A stretch of DNA of 64,000 nt from Sweltsa coloradensis (lineage: Eukaryota; Arthropoda; Insecta; Plecoptera; Chloroperlidae): assembly GCA_024449915.1 (NCBI GenBank), contig JAMZAV010000637.1, positions 62,001 to 126,000 on the forward strand, in the 5' to 3' direction. Within the stretch, counting starts at the first letter, position 1. The number at the start of each line of letters is the position of its first letter. Made by a program: the position numbers and the translations under genes. The notes below the pieces were generated by a model. It was not told where the DNA came from. It worked only from the letters and a program-made list of their open reading frames with translations, and searched no databases. Below, piece by piece: positions 35,805 through 47,800 of the stretch.

Positions 35805-38800
35805 TTTTAAGTATGAATGAAGAGGCACCCTGGCCAAGCAACAGACGGGCAGCTTTTCTCTTGTTGCCAAGGGTCCTGGTTCGAATCCAGGGTGAGTCAT
35901 GGATGTTTTGTCTCCCGAGCACTATAGTTGGGAGGGAAGCCCCCTTACTGGTTGTGCTGACGGTGTGGCTAGGGTTGCCAAATTAGTGAAACACAAATAC
36001 GGGAAAGTACTTTGCGTAGTGGTACTGGGGTCTGGGGCGCAGCCCCAGCCGCCGGAGGCGAAATTTTTTTGGGGTTGTGTTTTTTGAGGAAGGGCCTAAA
36101 ACGCATTTGAGAGTAATTCAGTGAAAATTTTAAAGCAATATAGTGATTGAAATAGGGAGATAATCAGATAAGGCATGTACAGAAAAGTAAGTAGCTATAT
36201 ACAACCAAAATTATTATCACTTTATTGATAGGCACATTTCATTGATGATCAGATCATTGACATTTATTGCTTGATTTTGCACTTTAAAGAAGTTTTGATT
36301 TGCCTTGTACATAGTTGAAAAACTCTTTTCAAGTTAGGTCATAATTTATAGCTACTTTAAGTTCGGCAGAAATAAGTTCTTGGGAACAACGGTTTCGTGT
36401 ATCTGTCCATTTATTGTTCATAAGACAAAACACTCTCTCAGTACGCGCTTTTGAACCCGGAACGTTACCATCTTCATCGTCACTCATGTTTAATGACCGG
36501 CAGCAGCGGCAGACTGATCAGGCACCAAGGCCGGCCAAGGGGAAGGGATTGGTAACTATACGCCCGCGCGTATTGTTGAAAAAGCGCACACGGACTACTT
36601 TATTCTAAATACGTGATATATTGATCAATGGGTTAGAGCATACGGGACGCGGGAAACACCCATCAAATACGGGATTTCCCGGGTAATACGGGACACCTGG
36701 CAACCCTAGGTGTGGCTCAGTATGAATGGTGTTTGAAGTAACCTTGCTGATGATGACAACATGCATGCAGAATTTGCTTCTTGCGTGGCCCTACCACAGG
36801 TTTGGTTATGTGTTGTGAGTTTTGTTTGCATGTAGTTAGCTGATTTTTAGTGGCCACCATCTGCCTGATGAGTCCCAGAAGGACGAAACGCGTCGTGGAT
36901 TAAGGTAACAACTTTAAACTTTAAATTAGCGGCAGTTGTCATCAGCAGGTGAAAAGTTTTGTCGCCCCCAGCCCTTCAGGCTGGGATTTATGTTCTCTTT
37001 GCTTTCCCAACCTGTCAACCCTTCTCCAATCTAAGTAGCCGATAGGCATTTTTCACACTAGAACCATTATTAAATTCTGATTACCTATCATGTTGGGACT
37101 CTTCAAGAGTTTGCAAAGCAAAAAAATAAAGTAAGCACAAAAATGTAATTTTCCTATTCTCCTATTCCTAATGCCTCCGTCTCAGCTCATTGATTGATTG
37201 ATTGATTGATTGATTGCTGTTTATTGTACATAGATCCCTAGAGAATAACATAAATGTACATTCATGGATATTATACATTGTCAAACATATGATCGACAAA
37301 ATACACAATGATTATGTTGCTAAAATAATGAATAATAAAACATTCTGGTAACTCCAGATTTAACTACAGAACTCATCAATTGAATAAAATGCCTTATCAA
37401 TAAGAAATGCTTTTAATTTGCTTTTAAAGCAGTCGTCACTGGTATTAATTGTTTTCAACTCCATGGGCAGGTTGTTGTAGAGCCGCCTTCCACAACTTCT
37501 GGGGTTCCTGAGACCAGCTGTAGTAGTTCTTACTGATTCAAGATGCAGGTCACCCCGATGCCTAGTATCATACCCATGAAAGTCAGAATTCTTTTTAAAG
37601 TTAGCTAAATCTTTGCGAACATGTATAACTGATTCGTAAATGTAAAGACCAGCAAGGGTTAGTAAGCCGAGCTCGGGAAATAGTAGTCTGCACGAATGCC
37701 GTTTACCAACACCCACTAGAGTACGCACCGCTCGCTTCTGTATCAAGAAGATACTGGTGAAAACTCTCTTGCTAGAGGAGCCCCATAGTATAATACCGTA
37801 ACGTAAAAGAGACTCAAAATATGCAGAATAAACAATCTTAGCAGAACTAAGGCCAATACGCTGTCTGATAATTCTAATAGCAAAGCAGGCTTTACTTAGC
37901 TTCTTAATAAGGTTGTCAGCTTGCGAGTCACACTTAAGTGTTGAGGCTATGGTAAGTCCAAGGGAAGCTACAGTTTCAGCCTCGGGCAACAAGTGCCCCT
38001 CGAAGTGTAGATTCAGCTTGCTGACATTACTGGCATTACTGGGGTTGAGACTAAAGAGTGTAGTTGTAGTCTTCTCTGCATTCATCGCAAGCTGATTTTC
38101 GTAAAGCCATGCAGCTTCCTGGTCCAGTTCTTTTTGCGCGGCTTTGATGACTTCAGTGATGTATTTCCCCCAGCAAACGTAAGTAAAGTCATCTGCGTAC
38201 ATATAGACTTCACACCTCGGAGTACACGGTTGTAGATCATTCACATAAACAAGGAAGAATGTTGGCCCAAGTACAGTGCCTTGTGGTACCCCGGTAGTGG
38301 TCTTCATCCAAGATGATCTAACCAATTTGGTCCTTCCGTCATCCGAATCTCTGACTTGTACCGACTGTTCTCTACCCTCCAGGTAGGACGCAACCCATTT
38401 TACAATATAGTCTGGAAAGCCCAATGCTCCAAACTTACCAACAAGCCTATTGTGGTTCACGCAGTCAAAGGCTTTTGACATGTCACAGAATACGGCCAGT
38501 GCAGAGTCCCCAGCGTCGATGGTTTCGCTTAGTTTTTCTATTACTCCACATAAGGCTGAGGTTGTAGATCGGCCCTGACGGAAACCGTGTTGACTGTTAG
38601 TAAAGAGCAAGTTAGATTCTAAATACTGTATGATCCTAGCTTTCACAAGCTTTTCTAAAACTTTGGACAAGGCTGTAACCAAGGCAATAGGGCGATAATT
38701 GCCAATCACTGATTTGCAGCCCTTCTTGTGTATTGGGACCACAAGGCTGTTCTTCATCGCCTTTGGGAAGACCCCGAGTTGTAGCGATGTGTTAAAGATT

Positions 38801-41800
38801 GTTGCAAGAACATCCGCAACCGGTCTGGAACATCTACGGATAACGCGGTTCGGAATTTCATCCACACCAGCAGAGAGAGTGTTCCTTAGGGTCCTGGTAA
38901 TGTTGAGGACTTCAGTCCCTGTAATGGGTTCACAGGGGAAAGGCGTTGAAGTGACCAGCAGGTCCTCCTCCTGTATGCCAGAATTATGTACTCCAGGATC
39001 CACCAGAGGGGGGGTCCTACTCTTAATTATGCTTTCTGCCGCTGTTACAAAAAACCTATTGAAGCTATTTGCAACTTCGGTTGGTTCTGAAATAACCTTG
39101 TTTTCTAGGCTAAGGTGGATCGACGTAGGCTTTGCTTTATTGCCGTGAAGTTCACCGTTTACTATCTTCCAGACTGCGGCACTCTTGTTAGCTGCTGTGT
39201 TTATTTTCTTATTGCAGTGGAGTGATTTTGTTAGTTCAATAATAGTTTTTATACTTTTTCTTTATCTCCCTGTAAAGTATTTCCTTGTCTGGAGTTCTCC
39301 AAATCGTCCAATCTTCATATGCCTTCCGACATCTTTTACCCCATTCTTTCACTTCTGCAGTAACCCAGGTCTTTGTGTTATCCTGGTGCTTTAGTGGCTG
39401 AAGGGGGAGTGACCTATCAAAACAGCATTTGAATTTATCAAGAAAGGTATTATACATAAAGTCTACATTATTTGGCTCCGTGAAAACTTCCATCCAGGTT
39501 TCTGACGAAATGTTGTTCCAGAATGTGTCGATGCTCCTAACGCTGAAGTTTCTCCGTAACTCTCTACAGTGTGTAGGCCTAGTCGTTTTGTCAAGAGAAT
39601 CTTCCTTCTTTCTGTGTAGGAGGTCACTACCGTCAATGTGGCACCATATAGCCCCGTGGTCCGAGAGCCCGTTGTGGTTCACCTCTATGTTGACTGTAAG
39701 AAGATTAGTAGTAAAAACGTTATCGATAATGGTCCCTACCCCCTTGAATGAAGTCTTGTAAGTTCCTGAACTCTGGGAGTGTATCCAAATGCCAGTAGCA
39801 GGTTTTCAAGACTCTCTTTGAACTGGAATCCTTGGAGAAATCTACGTTGAAGTCTCCACCTATAAGAGCGTGTGTTTTCTTTTGGGCCAGAATAGTTAAG
39901 CATTTTTCAAGCTGTTGTAGAAACACCTGGTTGCAGCCCGCTGGTGGTCTGTACACGGCAACAATGACGATAGGCTGAAGAGTCCCTGTACTAAAGTTAA
40001 GTTCAATCCTGGTCCGCGGCTACCTCGAAATGATTGGGTATACCTAGCATGTTGATTCTCTCAAATGGCGTATGGGTATGGTCTTGCCGCACAAAAATGC
40101 ACGAACCCCCGTAGGCGGTATTAAGAGCCACTCTGCAGAATGCTGCGGCTAATCGATAGCCACCTAACTGAGTAAGTTTAATCCGGTCATGGTTCAGCCA
40201 ATGCTCTGTTAAGCATACCACCTCCGGCTATGACTAGCTATGACTTGTTCAATCAACATAATAACTGTTTCACAACGTAGTCTAGGCCTACATTTAATAA
40301 ATTCAAATTCAACACAATAGGTCAGGATAATGAATCAAATTTAGTCTGTATTCTTGAACACAACCAATCTGTAAGTGTAGGCCTACACTTATCCTAAAAT
40401 GCTTAAAACTGCACCCAGAACAACACAAGTTTCTAAAATAATTTCCTGCCGCCCCCATAATGCAACAGCGTGGTGCATGGAGCTGCCTTCTCAACTTCAT
40501 TATTTATAATAACCCTGATTTACTGAACAAAACACGGTTAAAATAACAATGCATAGCACTCACCTGCTGCGTAATATTTCAGTGACATCCATCACCTTCC
40601 TCGGACGCGAGGTTACTGTAGTACTGAGTAACCTCGCGTCCGAGGAAGGTGATGGGTGTCACTGAAATATTACGCAGCGGGTGAGTGCTGTGCATTGTTA
40701 TTTTAACCGTGTTTTGTTCAGTAAATCAGTGTTATTATCATTCTTTATTACAAGTCCTGGTGGTTTATTACATTCTTTATACCTACCACACGATGTTGAC
40801 AACTCCCCCCAAAATACATACCTCGGTAAGCCACTGTCAACCTACCTTGTCTAGAGAGTTGAGTGCCCAGTAAGCAGAAGAGAGGGCAGAGAAGACCGAA
40901 CCTCGCAGCTTCAGACTGCAAGTGCCGATCCTCAAGGCCGCCTCTAGAACCACGACGGCCGCTGCGTACTGCCCTACGCCGAGCAACTCTTGACCAACCA
41001 CGGAGATGATGACAAACGGAGACTTGTCCAGGTTCATCGCTTCCAGTTGGGCAAACGTAGGTTCCAGCGTGGCTACAAAACGTCAAGTGAAACATGGTAG
41101 TAATGGGCTACAAATATTTGCATTAGCCTACCCAAATAGGTATGAGAAGGTAGGGCCTATCTAAAAATATGCAACATACCTACATAATTTGCATTCTGCA
41201 GTACGGTAGTGCTAATTTTAAAAAAATACCTAGAACTGGGGAAAAAAACTAAATTTATTTCCAGAATGTAGGCTATTTTATTGGGTGGAAAAGGGTCGGG
41301 GTCAAGAGCCCAAAAAATTTTAGTTTTTTCATTCTTCACGAGTGCCTACCTCTTAAGCAATTTGAGCATGAACTGTTAGCAGTAAAATTGGTTCATAGGT
41401 TTAAAAAAGTTTCAATTGAGTCTTGACTAGGCTCCGAGAAGATAACATTTGAACATTATTGTATTATCAAATCAATTTTACTTATATATAGAATATGTAA
41501 GCAGGCTTACTTTCCAGTAGGTAGTCATAATGTAAAATGTAGGCGTGTAACTTTGGAAGATGAGAACAATAATTTCCTAAAAATAAAATTATTTTTTATT
41601 TTTCAACATGAGCATGTAGAGTTGCCAACTCTGACCAGGAAAATAACCGGCCTCTTATGTAACTTATAAAGTGGTGGGCTGAATGCCAATACCGAAACAA
41701 TGTAGGCCTAGTTTTGTGCGGTCAAAACTGGAACACACCAAAAAGAAGTGGGTTCACGGACTGGTGGCAGTCTTGGGCCTGGCTCGGCTCGATCGCTGTC

Positions 41801-44800
41801 GTGTCGAGTTCGGCTAGGTAGAGAGACTAGAGAGAGGGTGGGGGTTGACCGGTTAGGTCATGGGGAAGTGGAGAAGAGCAATGTTTAATCATTAGTTGGG
41901 ATTTGGGAACAAAGCAATGAGTAGGTTGGTTTTTAAATATTTATTATTGTTATTTGTTAATGTAGGCCTACGTAGGACTAATATTTTTAGTATTATGGCT
42001 AATTTACATAAAAACCGGCAACACTTTTGCCGGTCGAAGGGTCTGACCGACAATCGGCCAGTGCCAAACCAGTGTGCAGGTCAAAAACTGGCCGGTTGGC
42101 AACCCTATGACTATGAGCATGGCATTGCTAGTCACAAAACTAACTGTAGAGTGGCCTAGTCTATGGGACAGTGGTGTACGCAGGTATTTATTATGGGAGG
42201 GGCTTGGAAGAATGACTCAATGGGGGGGGAGGAGGTGTGGGGGATGCGGATGCCCCCCACAATAGCGCCGCAGTCAATTTTTTAAAAGTAGGGTACGTAT
42301 TTTTGAAGTGGTTTTTATGTATTTAAAAAGAAGTTAAGGGGCTTTGCTGAATGAAAAAAAAAAGAAATAGATGAATTTACTTTTTGCATAAACTAGATAT
42401 GACTTGCAGAATATAATATTTAAGCTGGGATTTTGGTCCCCGCCCCCCTGGATAGGCCACTGTCCATGGGCAATGATGGAAACTTACATCTAAGAGGCGA
42501 CTTCATTGATGTCTCTACCAGTCCTGCCAGCAGCTGCGCTGACTTCGGGTCCTGGGCCAAACCCGAACTGAACGCTGCCAGCGCATCGCCGTGTCGGCCC
42601 AGGCACTGCAATGCTACCCCTTGCCTGGAACAAAATGGGAAAACTTGAGATTTTCTTCAAGCTTAAGTAAACACTCACAATAGCCTAAGCTTATGTGTCT
42701 TGTTCCATTGCAAGCTTTGATAAATTTTTATGATCCATTTGTATGAGGATTACTATTATCAGTGGCAGTTATTGGTAGGAGCTGCAAAGCTGCAGAAACC
42801 CAGCACATAAAAACAAATTTAAAAAGTATTATGTAGGCCTAGACCCAGGGCATCAAACCGATACGAACCGAAAACCGAAAAAAAAAAACGATATTTTTCC
42901 TGAACCGAAAACCGAACCGTAACCGAATTTCTTATTTCGGTTTGTTTCGGGTTTTTTCGGTTAATTTCAGTTCAGGGGGCAGTTTCGGTCACAAAGTCTA
43001 AAAATTGCCAAATCGCGAAAATTGGGAAAAAACAAAAAAGGTTGATTTTCCCTTTCACAAGTCCGGCTCGTACCGTCTTTTCATAAGTCCAAAGACACCT
43101 GCCTACCACACCTTTCATAAATGCCGACTTCAGAATGTTGTTGTTAACCGTGGAAATCAAATTATGGTCACTTTAATTTAGTGTAGCCTAGTAAGGTTAA
43201 ATGTAAAATACCACACTCCCCGTCACCGCACCCATTGATTGCCTAATGCCTTAGTCCCGTAACGTTCATTATCCCAGTCTCTCATATCGGCATCTACAGA
43301 CACAGACCTGATTTGGACTGAGGAGTGCATGAGGACTGAGGAACATTGTGGAATGTGGACTTTGAGTCAGGTTTTGGGCTTTGGGCAAATATATGTTGGG
43401 AATTGATAGATTTGGTCATGTATCGGTAATTACTGTTAGTAAAAATCCCTACAAACGTTTTCAACTTTCAAAAAAATTATACTATTATTGATATTTTGCC
43501 TTATAAAATGTAAAATAAAATAAACCGGTTCGAACCGAACCGCTATTTTTAGAAAGGTCGAACCGAACCGAAAAAATAACGTACCGAAGGTCGAACCGAA
43601 CCGAAAAAATAACGTACCGAAATCCCCTGCCTAGACCTAAAGTAGTATTTTTTAACCGGTACTACGGTACTTTTTTGTGCTTATTAGACATTTAATTTAG
43701 TTATGCGCCTGTGCCATTTTCCAATAATTTCTTCAAGCGGTAGGCCCTAGCGCTTCATTTGCAAACATGTACGTCGAGCTCAAGCATTGAGTGCGGCCAG
43801 TCCAGCAGCTCCTTTCCCTATGTCTACTGCAATCACCCCCCTCCTTCCCCTACCAACTCAACCATAGGTTACATCAATCCAGTCCAGTCCAGGAGAAGAT
43901 GGTGAGAAGCAGCTCCAACAAACCTGGCTTCCTTGAAGGCGTTTGTGTCTTGTAGCGATCGCTTTGCTGCTTGGCAAAGTGGATCAACATGCTCAGATCA
44001 GCTAACGAACTGGGAACTTGTTTGGTTTGGGGGGTCCAAAATAAAATCATCTTTTTTTTGCTGTTTAAGTAACAAAAAAAAGCTTCAAAACCTTTAGGGT
44101 AACATTGCTGTATTAAACGTAAATCCTTTTTGGTTGAAAGTCCTTTACAGCCTAGCCTGAGACTTAAAATAGCAACATTAAAGGTTTTGTATATTTTGTT
44201 GTTTGTTTTTGTTTTCACGTATTTTGGAGTATTTTAATGAAAAACATGATGATTTTATTTTGGACCCCCCCCCCCCCCCCCCCCCCAACCGAAACAAGTT
44301 CCACGGACTGGGCTTTATAGCTCGCCGAGGCGTTTATTAGCCCTACACAATGTAGAAAGAACTTCTTTGGTTCATGACCCGCCCCACCCACCCCCCCAAA
44401 AAAAGTTTTTGAAGTGAAAAATACTACAAAACCTTCAACTTTTCTAATTTAAATATAAAGGACTTTCAACCGAAACAGAGTTTCACCAAAAATAGCAACG
44501 TTAAAGGTTTTGTAGGTACCTATAGCCTAATAGTTCTACGCAATACTAAAAAGCATGAAAAAAAAGGAAAAACAAATTATATTTTTTAGGGCCCATGAAC
44601 CGAAGAAGTTCCCACAATGTTACTTTGAAATAGAACACAGCCGAGCAACCACAGCTCAACTTTCATCATACGAATGCAAAGGCCACTAACTCTGCCTCTG
44701 GCCACGAAGGGGTCAAATGTAAGGAAGTGATTTGCACCCTCGCACACTCCAATGTGTGTATTGAAATACCACGATGACATTATTTCGTCTTTGACATGGA

Positions 44801-47800
44801 ACTTAGGTTTAAAAAACTGTTCAGCCAGGATTGCCAGTGATGGGAATCAATTTGACGACCTCCCGATTCAGTCTTGCTTGTTATAGGTTAGTTAGCCCTA
44901 CGAAGTTATGAAACCCATCACTTGGCAAGTTCACCACTGGGGCACAGAATACGGTACTTCTTCGGCTAGGGGGGTCCAACTTTTATACACTGTAACGGAA
45001 AGAATTTTGGGTGCGCTCTTATCAAAAATATCCTAGAACTAGCGCGGCAGGTAACTAGGCGGAAAGGTCGACTAACCTTACGGGCACTTTTGTACTTGGC
45101 GGGTCCCAACATTTTTTTTTCAATGAAAACATACGCACCCGAAATCCTTTCCGTTACAAAACTACTTTCGTTAGGTTAGCCAGAACTTTCCGCTGGCTAC
45201 AGTGCGCCGCTCTAGTTCTAGGATATTTTCGAAAAGAGCGCACCTGAAATCCTTTCAGTTAGTGTAGGCCTATAACAGTTGGGACCCGCCAAGTACAGAA
45301 GTACCACCTTACGTAAGTAGTTGGTAATTATGCCGTTTACGGTTTTCCGAGAAAAAAGATGAAAAAATTTACTTACTATATTCCAGTGTGTGTAATTAAT
45401 GTTCCTTAATTCATTTTCAGGTACCGCATTATGGTTTTTAATTTTGTAAACAATGTTTTTCATCTTTTCACTAGTGGAAATTGAGCCGTCATTTGTGCAT
45501 CCACATGCTACATCGCCATGTTGATTTGGAAAGCGTAATCTCCTCTGACACGTCTCTACCGCTGCGTACGCAGCGTAAAAAGTATTTTTGTTTCAAATCG
45601 CGACGTTAAAGGTTAAAAAGGTATTTTTGTTTTAAAATAGCGACGTTAAAGGTTTTGAAGGTTTGTTTTTGCAAACTCGGGATAGTGAAAAACTAATTAA
45701 TTTTTTACGTGAACACGGCGTGCTATTACCTATGTCGTCATCGTTTGTTGCCGTTTTAGTTACAAAAAATACTTTAAAACCTTTAACATCGCTATTTTAA
45801 ACAAAAATACCTTTTTAACCTTTAACGTCGCTATTTTAAACAAAAATACCTTTTTTAACCTTTAACGTCGCTATTTTAAACAAAAATACTTTCTTACGCT
45901 GCGTACGCAGCGGAAGAGACGTAGCGGAGGAGATAGCGCTTTCCAAACCAGCATGGCGGTCTACGTACAGTGACAGCACAATTTACACAGGTAAAAAGAC
46001 GAAAAACATTAGTAACAGTGAAAAGATCGTAATGCGGTAGCTGAAAATGAATTAAGGACTATCAATTACACATACTGTGAAAAGTTGGAAACATTTTATG
46101 CATTTTTTCTCGGAAAAACCGTAATCGGCATAATTACCGAGTAGTTTTGTAACGGAAAGGATTTCGGGTGAGTATGTTTTCATTGAAAACAACAAGTGTT
46201 GAAATGTTGGACCCCCCCCCCCCCCCCCCCCAACCGAAGTTAAGTTCCCAGAATACTGGGGTCCTAGCTATAACCTCACAAGCTTAGTCGAAAGGGGGAT
46301 AAGTGAGTCCTGGATATTAACAAACAGTGGAGCCTAGGCTCTAATGCATTTTAACAAAAGGTACCCTTCCTCACCTCTAAAACGTTTTTCGTTGTAAGAC
46401 ATCATGCTCCTGATTATTTTTACCATTTTTTCGCGGTCAGTGTCACGAAAAATCCTGGAAGTAGCCATGCTTGTTTACAAGTTGAATTTGAAGTTAAAGG
46501 CGCAGTCCAGCCCACATTTCGGTAACAACCCACCGCCTTGTAATCGTCGCAATTCCATTTTATAAAGGCTGAGAATTACAGCGCGGGATTTAAAAAACGA
46601 AATTTCTAACATTGGATTGGACTCGTCATCGGCACTGGCGCCGGTATATTTTTACCGCAGTCAGCCCAGTATACAAAATATGGTCTTACATTGGACGTAA
46701 ATCCGCTGACAGAGGATGTTCACAGGGCAAAATGTTCTCCAAACTTTTCGTTACAAAACTACACTTCGGCCTATGTCACGTGCTAAAAAGATGAAACTGA
46801 AAATAAAAAAAACAATTTTTGCTTTCGTATGATATTGATATTATGTTTTACCTGTAGTAGGCTTTGGGCCACTTGCTATTAAGATCCCTGGCCCGGATAG
46901 CGTCCTGCAGTGCCGGAGCAAACTGCCCCATCTTGACAAGCGCCGCCGAACGGTTCGAGTACAAGATGTGGTTTTTGGGGTCCAGTTGAATAGCATCTGT
47001 GTAAAGGGCGACGGCCTTGGCGAAGTCGCCGCTCTGGCAAGCTGTGTTTGACTGACGTACCTAGGAAAACATGGCTATTCTTATACACATACCACACAAA
47101 TAAATTGCACCCACAACACAACACAGTATATGGATGCCATTTATAGCAGCCAATAGCTGCCAAGTCCCCACACACTTGTATAGGCTGTAATGTATACTTT
47201 GTCCCAAGCAATTAAATACACTTTTTACTTTTCAGCTTTTACAAGATGAGTAAGATCTCAGCAATGTTGCTGTTAGTCTTCAATTCAATTGCAGTATCAG
47301 CGCGACAAAGAAACATGATACGGCAGAAATGAAGTACATAAAGCTATTTCGAAAGTTTCCTGACAATTAAAAAAAAGCGGGATACGTGAGTTATGTGGGG
47401 AGTGAGAAACAAAACAAAAAACACGTCAAATGAGCAGTGGTAGGTCTACGTTTAAAAGTGTTTACAATTTCATCAATAGAAAATTGTCGTTTGTCCGGTA
47501 AAGAGCAAAGAAGCATGGCACAAAACGGGCATGCGATAGTCAAATTGCAGTGCTGGCATCGCAGGCTGCTCATCCAATATTAATTTACCTATTTAAATTG
47601 TGTACGAAAATAAAATCCATCTTAGTATTCAAGGGTACAGCGTGTATCTGATTTGACATAAATTTATAGACATTTGATATCCATGGTTGGTTATAACGTT
47701 ATTACAATCTAATTTCTCGCCACTCGCCAGTAAAACTCACATGTTTAGCGAAGTTTTATTGTTGTTAAATGATACAGGTCCATGGAAGTGAAATATAAGT

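Larger units (their letters stand above)
34605..37064. mobile_element. Large palindromic Penelope-type element with two intact hammerheads (copy B)
   Basis: The left arm from AGATTGGAGAAGGG (34605) to about 35443 is complementary to the right arm from about 35462 to 37033 once the 739-bp hAT insert at 35970 is removed. A unique tail TAGCCGATAGGCATTTTTCA runs to 37064. The perfect 15-bp duplication is CATTATTAAATTCTG (34590-34604, 37065-37079). Only about 18 bases separate the arms. Each arm carries a hammerhead motif, a tRNA-like segment (GGTTCGAATCCAGG near 35878 and inverted near 35000) and AT simple repeats. No protein is encoded. Confidence 0.85.
37192..40235 (-). mobile_element. Jockey-superfamily (CR1/L2-like) non-LTR retrotransposon, 5'-truncated
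   Basis: On the minus strand an apurinic-type endonuclease is followed by a reverse transcriptase. The 3' UTR is short and ends in (CAAT)n at 37192-37220. Such microsatellite 3' ends are typical of CR1/L2-type LINEs. The 5' end is cut within the endonuclease at about 40235. It lies in the intron between exons D and E in the same orientation as TTC28. Confidence 0.88.

Noticed and set aside
35820..35900. tRNA gene at the GGTTCGAATCC word
   Set aside because: It lies in the arm of the palindromic element, is duplicated inverted in the other arm, and a proper cloverleaf was not evident.
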